Shown piece by piece: positions 52,368-60,190 of a stretch of 60,427 nucleotides of DNA (the stretch's first letter is position 1; each line of letters starts with the position of its first letter). The DNA comes from Lachnospiraceae bacterium (GTDB lineage Bacteria > Bacillota > Clostridia > Lachnospirales > Lachnospiraceae). Both the position numbers and the translations under genes were made by a program. The notes beneath the pieces were generated by a model. It ran no database searches. It had not been told where the DNA came from and saw only the letters and a list, made by a program, of their open reading frames with translations. The DNA is taken from NCBI GenBank assembly GCA_003979345.1, contig RYVZ01000021.1, positions 1 through 60,427 of the forward strand. The letters are read 5' to 3'.

Positions 52368-52735
52368 CTTGGGGACTATCGAAGAAACAGAAGTTTGCCG
52401 CAGGGAGACGGAGCTTCCTTACAGCGTGATCTTCAACGACCAAACGCTGACCTATTCTTTGGAAAACCGGACGACCGGCACTTTGACGGAATTACCCCTC
52501 TCTCCGCTTTTTGGGGTCTTTTCGGAGGAAGAATCCGTCAAGGCGGTTTATATGACTGCCCCGTACATTTACTATATGGTCTCATGCACGGAGCGGTATG
52601 TTGACCGGGTTTGCAGCTACAACAGCACATCTACTCAGGTGTCCATCGTCCGACTCCATATGGAAACCCGGAGGTCATCGCGGACGGTATATGGGACTAT
52701 CATGATTACCTGACCTGCTTATAGGAACGGATATA
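52360..52735 (+). pseudogene. Unidentified gene fragments
   Basis: A 117-codon frame (52360-52713) contains protein-like stretches (LPYSVIFNDQTLTYSLENR, APYIYYMVSCTERYVD). Its end is out of phase with an overlapping frame reading NPEVIADGIWDYHDYLTCL to a stop at 52724. I read this as one decayed gene with a frameshift near 52660, family not recognised. It directly follows the truncated receiver, so both probably belong to one deletion scar. Confidence 0.4.
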
Positions 52736-52885
52736 ATTTCCAAAATTAGAAAGTGAGAAAAATACGGGACTCATTCCGCAAGAAATCTGTTATAATATAA
52801 TAGAAAAGAGCGCAGGTTATGTTATTTGTGAAGCATCATGCGGAAGCGTCTGCGAAAAAAGTCAGGAAGGGAGTAAAATGCCGGT

Positions 52886-53149
52886 ATGAAGAATGAAAAA
52901 GAAGAAAACCAGAACCTGAAAACGAATGATATTGCAGAAGAAGATATTGACGCAGTTCTAAAAATGCTGGAGGACTTCGGGAAGTCCGAAGAGAGTCGGT
53001 TTAAGGTTGTGATGTCAGATCAGATGGAACAGGGAAAGAGCGAAAAACAGTACCATCTGGGAAGATGCGACATCGGCAGCCCGTGGGCGAAGGGAAAAGC
53101 ATTTGATGTGCTGCCGGACGAGGCGGAAAAAGGGAATACTTGCGGTTGA
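52886..53149 (+). CDS. Hypothetical small protein
   Basis: An 87-aa acidic protein. The N-terminal part is charged and helical (IAEEDIDAVLKMLEDFGKSE); the C-terminal part has HLGRCDIGSPWAKGKAFDVL, which looks like a conserved motif of small Clostridial proteins, though I cannot name the family. The ribosome binding site GGAAGGGAG fits better with ATG 52878, which gives only Met-Pro-Val-stop and overlaps this start (GTATGA). Either translation re-initiates from that mini-frame or the gene has a frameshift near its start. Confidence 0.5.
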   Translation: MKNEKEENQNLKTNDIAEEDIDAVLKMLEDFGKSEESRFKVVMSDQMEQGKSEKQYHLGRCDIGSPWAKGKAFDVLPDEAEKGNTCG

Positions 53150-53301
53150 GGGGATTTATGTAACTGCGCAGATGGATGCCGGTACATGGCCGCGCCGTTT
53201 CTCTAAAGCAGGGCAGGATCTTCCGAAACAGGGTATGATCCTCTGAAACGGGGGATTGAATTTGTATGACGAGATTGTTGTCATGTTGCACAAAGCATGT
53301 G

Positions 53302-53317
53302 GTTAGCAATGCCTAAC
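53302..53317. promoter_or_regulatory. Metal-box-like operator copy 1
   Basis: GTTAGCAATGCCTAAC: 5-bp arms GTTAG/CTAAC around 6 bp. It is the first of four similar sites between 53.3 and 53.9 kb. The spacing and sequence resemble sites of DtxR/IdeR/MntR-type metal repressors. No promoter elements are clear beside it. Confidence 0.55.
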
Positions 53318-53362
53318 ACGTTAGTCAGTATGATGAAACTGTGTGCAGCAGTAAAAATCGCG

Positions 53363-53414
53363 TTGACAAAAATCAAAAGGAGTCATATGATAAAATTGGT
53401 TAGCGAGAACTAAC
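53363..53414 (+). promoter_or_regulatory. Promoter with metal-box-like operator copy 2
   Basis: TTGACA (53363-53368) and TATGAT (53386-53391) are 17 bp apart. GTTAGCGAGAACTAAC (53399-53414) follows at the expected transcription start. The sequence AATCAAAAGGAGTCATATGA here recurs in shortened form at 53492, so the promoter region seems partly duplicated. Confidence 0.7.
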
Positions 53415-53471
53415 TGATATGAAATTCTGGGATGTCAGGCGAAGTCAGGCATCCGTTGTTTCGCACAAGAG

Positions 53472-53487
53472 GTTAGCTAAAACTAAT
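53472..53487 (+). promoter_or_regulatory. Metal-box-like operator copy 3
   Basis: GTTAGCTAAAACTAAT, one base from the GTTAG-N6-CTAAC pattern, just before the repeated AATCAAAAGAGTTATATGA and 43 bp before the feoB remnant. Confidence 0.6.
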
Positions 53488-53529
53488 TTATAATCAAAAG
53501 AGTTATATGAAAACGCAAAGCGTTTCGGA

Positions 53530-53763
53530 ATGGGGAATGTAGGATGCCGTTTACATTGTCAGAAATCGGAGATCGGTTACCGGTGCGGTTTGGCTTATGC
53601 GGCGGCGCTGATGGTTTACCGGATCGGCTCGGCGTTTGCGGGAAACCTGAAAGTGATCGGTCTGCTTGCGGCTATCATTATTCTTGGAGGTATGATCTAT
53701 ATGCTGTTTAGACTGTATGAGGAAGCGGCAAAGCTGATGAAAAAAGTGAAGGCGGCAAAATAA
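53530..53763 (+). pseudogene. C-terminal remnant of feoB
   Basis: A 77-codon frame. From residue 19 it reads CGLAYAAALMVYRIGSAFAG, then a hydrophobic helix and GGMIYMLFRLYEEA, matching the last two membrane segments and end of ferrous iron transporter FeoB. The first 18 residues (MGNVGCRLHCQKSEIGYR) do not fit FeoB. The G domain and gate helices are missing, so it cannot transport iron. It sits directly after promoter and operator sequences suited to an iron-controlled feoAB operon, implying an internal deletion of that operon. Confidence 0.7.
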
Positions 53764-53849
53764 TGTCATGCTCCGTCTTGCAGGCATCATTTGCCGCGGT
53801 CACTGGGTCAACACCAAGATGGATCCCGAACATATTTTTTTGACATGAG

Positions 53850-53865
53850 ATTAGTTAATATTAAC
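53850..53865 (+). promoter_or_regulatory. Metal-box-like operator copy 4, before the HMA gene
   Basis: ATTAGTTAATATTAAC, containing the perfect palindrome GTTAATATTAAC (53854-53865), begins 5 bp after a TTGACA-like sequence (53840-53845) and ends 25 bp before the HMA gene. It suggests the metallochaperone is under the same regulator as the lost feo genes. Confidence 0.55.
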
Positions 53866-53890
53866 CACAGAAAGACAGGAGGAATTTCGT

Positions 53891-54148
53891 ATGATCAAGA
53901 TAACGGTGGGAGTCGACGGGATGGCGTGCGGTATGTGCGAGGCGCATGTCAATGATGCGGTACGGAAAGCTTTTCCGGTTAAAAAGGTGAGCAGTTCGTA
54001 TGTAAAAAAAGAGACGGTCATTCTTACGGAACAGGAGATTCCGGAATCCGGGATCAGGAAGGTCATAGCGGAGACGGGATATGAAGTGACAGGTATCAAC
54101 AGGGCGCCGTACGAGAAAAAAGGGCTGTTTTCACGCAGACACACATGA
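53891..54148 (+). CDS. Heavy-metal-associated (HMA) domain protein
   Basis: An 85-aa protein with one HMA domain: VDGMACGMCEAHV carries the metal-binding CxxC (Cys13, Cys16), and GYEV near residue 67 is the usual late motif. A basic tail (EKKGLFSRRHT) follows. Family members are copper chaperones or metal-sensing pieces of P-type ATPases. Here it follows an iron-type operator and the feoB remnant, so it may be the small HMA protein seen beside some feo loci. An AGGAGGA site precedes the ATG. Confidence 0.85.
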   Translation: MIKITVGVDGMACGMCEAHVNDAVRKAFPVKKVSSSYVKKETVILTEQEIPESGIRKVIAETGYEVTGINRAPYEKKGLFSRRHT

Positions 54149-54171
54149 GCGACAATCCGGAGGGTATCAGA

Positions 54172-54288
54172 ATGGATATATTATGGAGTACGGCTGCTGC
54201 GGCTGCAATGGTTCTTTTAATTTTGACTTTCTGCTTTGGAATAAAAGCGGCATGCAGGAAATTATTAAAAAACGGAAGAAAAAAATAA
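54172..54288 (+). CDS. 38-aa single-pass membrane protein
   Basis: A short gene with GGAGGGT 7-10 bp before ATG. The product has one hydrophobic helix (AAAAAMVLLILTFCFGIKAA) and a basic end (CRKLLKNGRKK), so it should insert with its C-terminus inside. It lies between the HMA and ABC-transporter genes, closely spaced to both. Its position recalls the small membrane proteins associated with FeoB, but the sequence lacks their cysteine-rich end. Function unknown. Confidence 0.6.
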   Translation: MDILWSTAAAAAMVLLILTFCFGIKAACRKLLKNGRKK

Positions 54289-54323
54289 CAGAAGAAAATA
54301 AAGAACGGAAATGAGGGAGACTT

Positions 54324-55040
54324 ATGTCGGAAGAAGATAGAAAGTTTTTGGAGATTGTAGACTTGAAGAAAGGCTTCGGCAGCGGGGATACCCGTCAGGA
54401 GGTTTTGCGGGGGATTGACTTTTCGGTGGCAAAAGGCGAATTCTGCGTGCTTTTGGGACCGTCGGGTTCCGGAAAATCCACGCTGCTGAACATCATCGGA
54501 GGAATTGACGGCGCCGATTCCGGTTATATATCCATCAATGGCGACAGACTTTCGAATATGGATGAGAAGAAGCTGACATGGTACCGCAGGAGGCATCTGG
54601 GTTATGTTTTTCAGATGTATCATCTCATCGGGAACCTGAATGTGGAGGAAAATATTGAGACGGGCGCATATCTTTCCGGGTCCCCGCTTGATATGGAGGA
54701 GCTGCTTTGCACCCTCGGGTTATACGAACACAGGCATAAGCTTCCGAATCAGCTTTCGGGCGGACAGCAGCAGCGTGTGTCGATCGGAAGGGCGATCGTG
54801 AAAAATCCGGATATTCTTCTTTGCGACGAGCCGACAGGAGCGCTTGACTACAGCACGTCAAAGGAAATATTAAAGCTGATCGAGGACGTAAACAGGAAGT
54901 ATGGGAATACGGTCATCATGGTCACCCACAATGAAGCGATTCGGAATATGGCAGACCATGTGGTGAAGCTGCGCGACGGCAGGATCCGTCATAATGACCG
55001 GAACGAACATAAAATTTCCGCGGCGGAACTGGAATGGTAG
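54324..55040 (+). CDS. ABC transporter ATP-binding protein (MacB/LolD type)
   Basis: A 238-aa ATPase with GPSGSGKST (Walker A, about residues 47-55), a Q-loop at FQMYHLI, LSGGQQQRVSIGRA (signature), ILLCDEPTGALD (Walker B with D-loop) and a switch histidine in MVTHNE. The LDYSTSKEI segment is typical of the MacB/LolD/BceA group, which powers FtsX-type permeases rather than classical importers. A GGGAGA site precedes the ATG. It overlaps the following permease frame, forming a two-gene transporter. The substrate is unknown; peptide or antibiotic export, or lipoprotein handling, are the usual roles. Confidence 0.92.
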   Translation: MSEEDRKFLEIVDLKKGFGSGDTRQEVLRGIDFSVAKGEFCVLLGPSGSGKSTLLNIIGGIDGADSGYISINGDRLSNMDEKKLTWYRRRHLGYVFQMYHLIGNLNVEENIETGAYLSGSPLDMEELLCTLGLYEHRHKLPNQLSGGQQQRVSIGRAIVKNPDILLCDEPTGALDYSTSKEILKLIEDVNRKYGNTVIMVTHNEAIRNMADHVVKLRDGRIRHNDRNEHKISAAELEW

Positions 55041-55051
55041 GAGGGATGGCG

Positions 55052-57382
55052 GTGCGAATCAAAAAAAGGAAAAACCCCCTTGCCAGACGGATTATGAGAG
55101 AACTGGCGGGCGACTGGAAAAAATATTTGGTGGTGAGCCTGTTTCTGATTCTGACAATCGGCTTTGTGTCGGGAATGTATGTGGCAAACGGAAGCATGGA
55201 GGCATCGGCATACAGCGGCAGGACGCTCTACCGGTTGGAGGACGGGCATTTTGAATTAAAAACGGCCGCGGATGAGGATTTGATCACAGCAATCGAGAGC
55301 GGCGAAAAGGTTCCGGTAACCGTATATCAGAATTTTTATAAAAATGAAACCGAGGATCGCGGCAACGACGGAATTAGTGACGGGACGGTCAGGGTCTATG
55401 CCGCGAATGAAGACGTCAACTTGGCGTGCCTGATGGACGGGCGCTTTCCAAAGGAGCAAAACGAGATCGCGATCGACCGTATGCATGCGGATAATGCGGG
55501 CATCAGGACCGGAGATACCATTACGGTCGGTGGTCAGGTCTATGAGGTCGTGGGACTGCTCTCTTATGTAAATTACTATACGCTCCATGAAAAAAGCACG
55601 GATTTTATGTTTGACGCCATTCAATTTGACGTGGCGATGGTGACTAAGGAGGGCTTTGCGCGTTTAGGCAGCAGTCCCCATTACTGCTATGCGTGGACTT
55701 ATGTGGAAGAGCCTGCCGATGAGAAAGAGGAAAAACAGTTTTCCGATGATTTTTTGGAAGCCCTGTTTATGCAGACACTTATGGCAGGCAATGGAATGAT
55801 GGATTATATGCCTGCTTATGCAAATCCGGCCATTCATTTTGCAACGGACGATATGGGATCGGACAAGGCGATGGGCAGCGTTCTGCTGGATATTCTGATC
55901 GTGATCATTGCCTTCATTTTTGCGGTGACAATCAGCAACACCATTGTCAGGGAGGCATCTGTGGTCGGGACGCTCCGCGCGTCGGGCTATCGGAGAGGAG
56001 AACTGGTCCTGCATTATCTTTCCATGCCGGTCATCGTTACGCTTGTTTCTGCCGCACTTGGAAATTTGTTAGGATATACCGTGTTCAAAAGTGTCGTGGT
56101 GTCCATGTACTATAACAGCTACAGTCTGCCGGTATACCGGACCGTATGGAACTCCGAAGCCTTTTTTAAGACGACCCTGATCCCGATGGCGCTCATGCTG
56201 GTCGTGAATCTGGCGGTCATTGTTAAAATGATGAGCCATACGCCGCTGCAGTTTCTGCGCCATGACTTAAAAAAGACAAAACGGAAAAGGGCTGTGCGGC
56301 TTCCGCAGTGGAAGTTTCTGACCCGCTTCCGCCTTCGTGTGATCTTACAGAACCTGCCGAACTATGTGATCCTGTTTGCGGGGATCCTGTTTATTGCCAC
56401 CATGCTTTCCATGGCGGTCGGAATGCCGGATACCCTGAATTTTTACAAAGAGAATGCCCAAGATATGATGTTTTCAAAGTACCAGTATGTGTTGAAGTCC
56501 TGTAAAGATGAGAACGGGAATGCGATCGCCACGGAAAACACCGATGCCGAAGCATTCGCACTGACGGCACTGATGAGAAAAGGGGGCGCCATTGATGAGG
56601 AAGTTTCGGTGTACGGGATTTCGCGGGACAGTCATTATGTAACGATCGACCGTTTGGACGCGCTTGAGGAACAGGAAGTCTGGGTGTCTTCGTCTTTTGC
56701 GGAGAAATACGGACTGTCCGCGGGCAGCATCGTAACGTTGGATGAAAAATATGAAAACAGGAACTATCAATTTGAAGTGGCAGGGATTTACGACGGGTAT
56801 ATGGGCATTGCGGTCTTCATGCCGATGCGAAATTACCGCAGCATATTTGATCTGCCGGAAGGGGAATATAGCGGGTATCTGTCCGACACGGAAATTACGG
56901 ACATAGACGAAGAACATATTGCCACGGTCATCACTGAGCGGGATATTACAAAGATGTGCGACCAGCTTGATCATTCTATGGGGAACTATATGTCGTACTT
57001 CCAGATTCTGTGCATCCTTCTGTCGGCAGCGCTGATTTATCTGCTGACGAAGATCATGATCGAAAAGAACGAAAATGCAATTTCGATGGTAAAGATCTTG
57101 GGTTATGAAAATCGGGAGGTTGCAGGGCTGTATCTTTTTTCCACAACGATTGTCGTGATATTTATCGACGCTGTCAGCACATTTTTAGGCGCGCTTGTCA
57201 TGTCACAGGCATGGAAGACGATCATGGCAGGCTTCAACGGATGGTTTCCGTTTAGGATCGCCCCTGCCGGATATGGGAAAATATTTGCTTTTATCCTGAT
57301 CGGTTATCTGATCGTCATGATATTAGACTTTAAGCGGATCAAAAAGATTCCGATGGATGAGGCGTTGAAAAATGTGGAGTAG
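55052..57382 (+). CDS. FtsX-type ABC transporter permease
   Basis: A ~776-aa membrane protein. A first helix (about residues 25-45) leads into a large extracytoplasmic MacB-like domain (about 50-270). An FtsX block of three helices (about 275-400) follows, then a second helix, second outer domain (about 430-640) and final FtsX block (about 650-770) ending in IKKIPMDEALKNVE. Two FtsX blocks in one chain are common in Firmicutes permeases. GTG 55052 is chosen because AGGAGGG lies 6 bp upstream; ATG 55046 and ATG 55034 are in frame. It is the partner of the ATPase encoded immediately before. Confidence 0.88.
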   Translation: MRIKKRKNPLARRIMRELAGDWKKYLVVSLFLILTIGFVSGMYVANGSMEASAYSGRTLYRLEDGHFELKTAADEDLITAIESGEKVPVTVYQNFYKNETEDRGNDGISDGTVRVYAANEDVNLACLMDGRFPKEQNEIAIDRMHADNAGIRTGDTITVGGQVYEVVGLLSYVNYYTLHEKSTDFMFDAIQFDVAMVTKEGFARLGSSPHYCYAWTYVEEPADEKEEKQFSDDFLEALFMQTLMAGNGMMDYMPAYANPAIHFATDDMGSDKAMGSVLLDILIVIIAFIFAVTISNTIVREASVVGTLRASGYRRGELVLHYLSMPVIVTLVSAALGNLLGYTVFKSVVVSMYYNSYSLPVYRTVWNSEAFFKTTLIPMALMLVVNLAVIVKMMSHTPLQFLRHDLKKTKRKRAVRLPQWKFLTRFRLRVILQNLPNYVILFAGILFIATMLSMAVGMPDTLNFYKENAQDMMFSKYQYVLKSCKDENGNAIATENTDAEAFALTALMRKGGAIDEEVSVYGISRDSHYVTIDRLDALEEQEVWVSSSFAEKYGLSAGSIVTLDEKYENRNYQFEVAGIYDGYMGIAVFMPMRNYRSIFDLPEGEYSGYLSDTEITDIDEEHIATVITERDITKMCDQLDHSMGNYMSYFQILCILLSAALIYLLTKIMIEKNENAISMVKILGYENREVAGLYLFSTTIVVIFIDAVSTFLGALVMSQAWKTIMAGFNGWFPFRIAPAGYGKIFAFILIGYLIVMILDFKRIKKIPMDEALKNVE

Positions 57383-57413
57383 GATGTCCTTGTAAAGGAA
57401 GAATATGCCACGG

Positions 57414-58236
57414 TCAGTTTTGCACATACTCTTCAAGGCAGATGCCCTGCTCATAGATTTCTGCTGCGGCTTCCGGTCCGACATAGCGGTAATGCCAGAC
57501 TTCTTCGGCGATGCCGGTCAGCCCGGTCTTATTACCTGGATACCGGAAGATAAATCCGTATTTGTAACTGTTTTCCTGAAGCCACAGGTATACATCATAA
57601 GTCGCGCCGTTGATATCGACGGCGAGTCCGAGCTGATGCTCGCTGCAGCCGGGCAGAGCGGCATACTGTCCCGCCAGTTCCAAAGCTTCCGTGTCGGCAT
57701 AACCCTGTCTGCGGTATTTTTTTACTTTGTCGTCATAGATGCGCTGCTGATCGTCGAAAGTCCGGTAACCGGACACGACGACCGGAGCCTGCCCCCCAGT
57801 TTGCTTCTTTTGCGTCCTCAAGCATTTCCATAAGCGGATCGTAAATGCGTACATCGACCTGCTCCCCGCCTGCGACTTCCACCAGATCGACCGTATAATG
57901 ATCGGGAACAGGATGTTGATTGTTTACGAGGATCAGATACCAAAGATCATTGTCGGCAGCGCCATAGCCGGAAGGCAGACCGCCCTCGTCAGTCGGTATT
58001 CCTGACAGATCCTGACCGGGCAGGACGGGGCTTTCGACATTGCCGAAGTCCTCATGCGCGGAGCCGTCCGTATTCATGATCGTGACGGGCGGTGGAACCG
58101 GCGTATCACGCGCCGGAGCCGCTTCGGATGGTGTGTGGGTTTGGCGCCAGAAGGTATTCCATGCGAGAGCGCAAAGCAGGACAGCAGCCAGTAAACCAAT
58201 CCATATCGATCCTTTTTTTTCATTTTTCTTTTTCAT
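57414..58236 (-). pseudogene. Frameshifted VanY-like D-Ala-D-Ala carboxypeptidase
   Basis: Two overlapping frames form one gene. The first part (from ATG 58236, AAAGGAG site) has a membrane anchor, a linker and the start of the peptidase region (YDPLMEMLEDAKEANW). The second carries the catalytic part: VVVSGYRTFDDQQ, the zinc-binding SEHQLGLAVD and EVWHYRYVG with the last histidine. They join at a run of six C (57792-57797; G on the coding strand). One G fewer restores ANWGQAPVVVSGYR. VanY-type enzymes trim the terminal D-Ala from peptidoglycan precursors and lie with VanRS genes. The break may be a true mutation, phase variation or sequencing error. Confidence 0.85.
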
Positions 58237-58263
58237 ATCCAAAGCTCCTTTCATTTGATACAA

Positions 58264-58318
58264 AAAACCATAACGCTTATTTCAGTACGATCATACTGCA
58301 AAAAAACGCTATGGTTTT
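58264..58318 (-). terminator. Forked hairpin between vanS and vanY
   Basis: AAAACCATAACG (58264-58275) and CGCTATGGTTTT (58307-58318) pair with one mismatch; an inner hairpin CAGTA/TACTG sits between. On the transcribed minus strand the outer stem ends in a run of T, as in a factor-independent terminator. It lies after vanS and before vanY and may limit read-through into vanY. Confidence 0.7.
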
Positions 58319-58350
58319 GAACAGGAGCATATGAAATTCTGAATAAAATC

Positions 58351-59499
58351 CTAAGTTTTTCTATGTTTTTCTTCCTCTTTGGCTGGCAGACATACCGTAA
58401 ACGTGACAGTGTTATCCTCGCTGGAGGCTTCGATCGTGCCGCCGTGAAGAAGGATGATTTCTCTGGCGATCGCCAGACCCAAGCCTGTGCCGCCTGTGTC
58501 GGAGATGCGGGCATCATCCAGCCGGTAAAATTTTTCAAACAGCCGGGACAGTTTTTCTTTAGGGATGACTGCTCCTTGGTTTTGAAAAAGAATACGAATC
58601 ATGCCGCCCGATCTTTCCGCACGGATTGTGACCGGTGTACCCGGATCACTGTATGCTGCGGCATTTTTCAGGATATTACCGAATACGCGTGCCAGCTTGT
58701 CCGCATCTGCGCAGACCGTAATGGATTCATCGACATTCAAAAGGACGGTATTACCGCCGGCATGAAGGATCGGGGACAATTCGTCAGTCAGCTGGATCAG
58801 CATATAACAGAGATCGATCGGTTCCGTGCTCAGGGAGATCTGCTGTGAATTGTAGCGTGTGATCTCAAAAAATTCATTGATCATCTGCTCTAAGCGGTAA
58901 GCCTTTTCTAAGATCAGATGCAGATGTCCGATTCTTTGCGCCTGAGGCATATCGGGAGCTTCCTCCAACAGATTCAGGTAGCCGATGATGGAGGTGAGCG
59001 GGGTACGAATATCGTGGGCGAGGTACATTACAAGTTCATTTTTACGCTGTTCGGCATACGCGGTCTCTGTCTTGCGCTGCATCAGAGTCTGTTTGACCGT
59101 GTTCAGTTTTTGCTCAAACGGCCGCATTTCAGGAGACAGCCGGACTGGAGGCGCATCATCGTTAAGCAGCGCGTCAATGCCAAGATTGATCTCCTTAAAG
59201 TACCGGCTGATCCAGCGGAACAAGAAAAAGAGCAGCGCCAAAAAAATGAGAATGACTGCTGCCGCAAAAAAGATCTCGCGGTTTCCGCGAAAATATTCAT
59301 GATAGATCAAAAATGCCGATTCATGACCGGTTTGAAACAGCTGTTCCAAAGCGCTGACAACGACGCCCCCTAAACGCTGTTTCCATAAAAACAGATACAG
59401 GGCGGCTGTGATCGCAGCCGCAGTAAGCGCGCTTGCGCAGAAGCGGAGTGTCACTTTGGATTGAAAGATATGGAATTCGTCTTTTTTAGGATGTTTCAA
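58351..59499 (-). CDS. VanS-like sensor histidine kinase
   Basis: A 382-aa membrane kinase. Two membrane helices (about residues 20-40 and 75-97) bracket a short outer loop. A HAMP-like segment follows, then HisKA with LAHDIRTPLTSIIGYL (phospho-accepting His162) and HATPase_c with NILKNAAAYS, FEKFYRLDD and GTGLGLAI. The HisKA region closely resembles VanS kinases that respond to glycopeptides. The start is a TTG at 59499 that overlaps the vanR gene by 14 bp; no ATG is suitably placed and a GGGGGG run precedes it. It would phosphorylate the VanR-like protein. Confidence 0.85.
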   Translation of the reverse strand: MKHPKKDEFHIFQSKVTLRFCASALTAAAITAALYLFLWKQRLGGVVVSALEQLFQTGHESAFLIYHEYFRGNREIFFAAAVILIFLALLFFLFRWISRYFKEINLGIDALLNDDAPPVRLSPEMRPFEQKLNTVKQTLMQRKTETAYAEQRKNELVMYLAHDIRTPLTSIIGYLNLLEEAPDMPQAQRIGHLHLILEKAYRLEQMINEFFEITRYNSQQISLSTEPIDLCYMLIQLTDELSPILHAGGNTVLLNVDESITVCADADKLARVFGNILKNAAAYSDPGTPVTIRAERSGGMIRILFQNQGAVIPKEKLSRLFEKFYRLDDARISDTGGTGLGLAIAREIILLHGGTIEASSEDNTVTFTVCLPAKEEEKHRKT

Positions 59500-60190
59500 T
59501 TTTGTATCCGACCCCCCATATGGTTTTGATGTATTTTGGCTTTTCCAGCGTATCGTGAAGCTTTTCGCGCAGATGCCGGATGTGCGCGGTGATCGTGTTA
59601 TTTGCCTTGTCGTAATATTCATCCTGCCAGATTTGGTGAAACAGGTCCTCTGCACTGACAACAGTGCCTTTGTTCTCCAACAGAATGCGTAAGATCGAAA
59701 ATTCGGTGGGTGTCAATGTGAGCGGCGCTCCGCCTATCAGACATTGGTGTGCCGGAATGTCCATTTCCAGGTCAAGATGCGTAAGAATGCTGCCATTTCC
59801 AGTCTGACTGCCTGCGGGATTGTACCGTTTATAGCGGCGGAGCTGGGATTTTACGCGCGCAACCAGCTCAAGGGGACGGAACGGTTTTGTGATATAATCG
59901 TCGGCGCCGAGAGTCAGCCCCGTGATCTTGTCTGTTTCCGCATCCTTGGCAGTGAGCATGATGATTGGATAATGATGAGTTTCCCTGATCTTACGGCAAA
60001 GAGCAAAGCCGTCCATATCCGGCAGCATCACATCCAAAATGGCAAGATCGGGCGCAGTCCTGCGGATGCATTCAAGTGCCTCTTTTGCGGAATAAAACTT
60101 AAACACCGAAAAACCTTCAGCGTGAAGATAAAATTCAATCAGATCGGCAATTTCGGCTTCGTCGTCAACGACTAAAATTTGATCGGACAT
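59486..60190 (-). CDS. VanR-like response regulator (OmpR family)
   Basis: A 234-aa regulator. The receiver (1-120) has acidic-pocket VDDEAEIAD, phospho-acceptor Asp53 (LAILDVMLPDMDG), and GADDYITKPFRPLEL. The C-terminal winged helix (about 140-232) has LTLTPTEFSILRILLENKG and TITAHIRHLREKL, ending WGVGYKIE. The receiver pattern MSDQILVVDDEAEIADLIEF is strikingly like VanR. It overlaps the vanS gene and, with vanY, makes a VanR-VanS-VanY unit. No VanG/VanC-type ligase, VanT racemase or VanH/X gene is in this window. Confidence 0.9.
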   Translation of the reverse strand: MSDQILVVDDEAEIADLIEFYLHAEGFSVFKFYSAKEALECIRRTAPDLAILDVMLPDMDGFALCRKIRETHHYPIIMLTAKDAETDKITGLTLGADDYITKPFRPLELVARVKSQLRRYKRYNPAGSQTGNGSILTHLDLEMDIPAHQCLIGGAPLTLTPTEFSILRILLENKGTVVSAEDLFHQIWQDEYYDKANNTITAHIRHLREKLHDTLEKPKYIKTIWGVGYKIETS

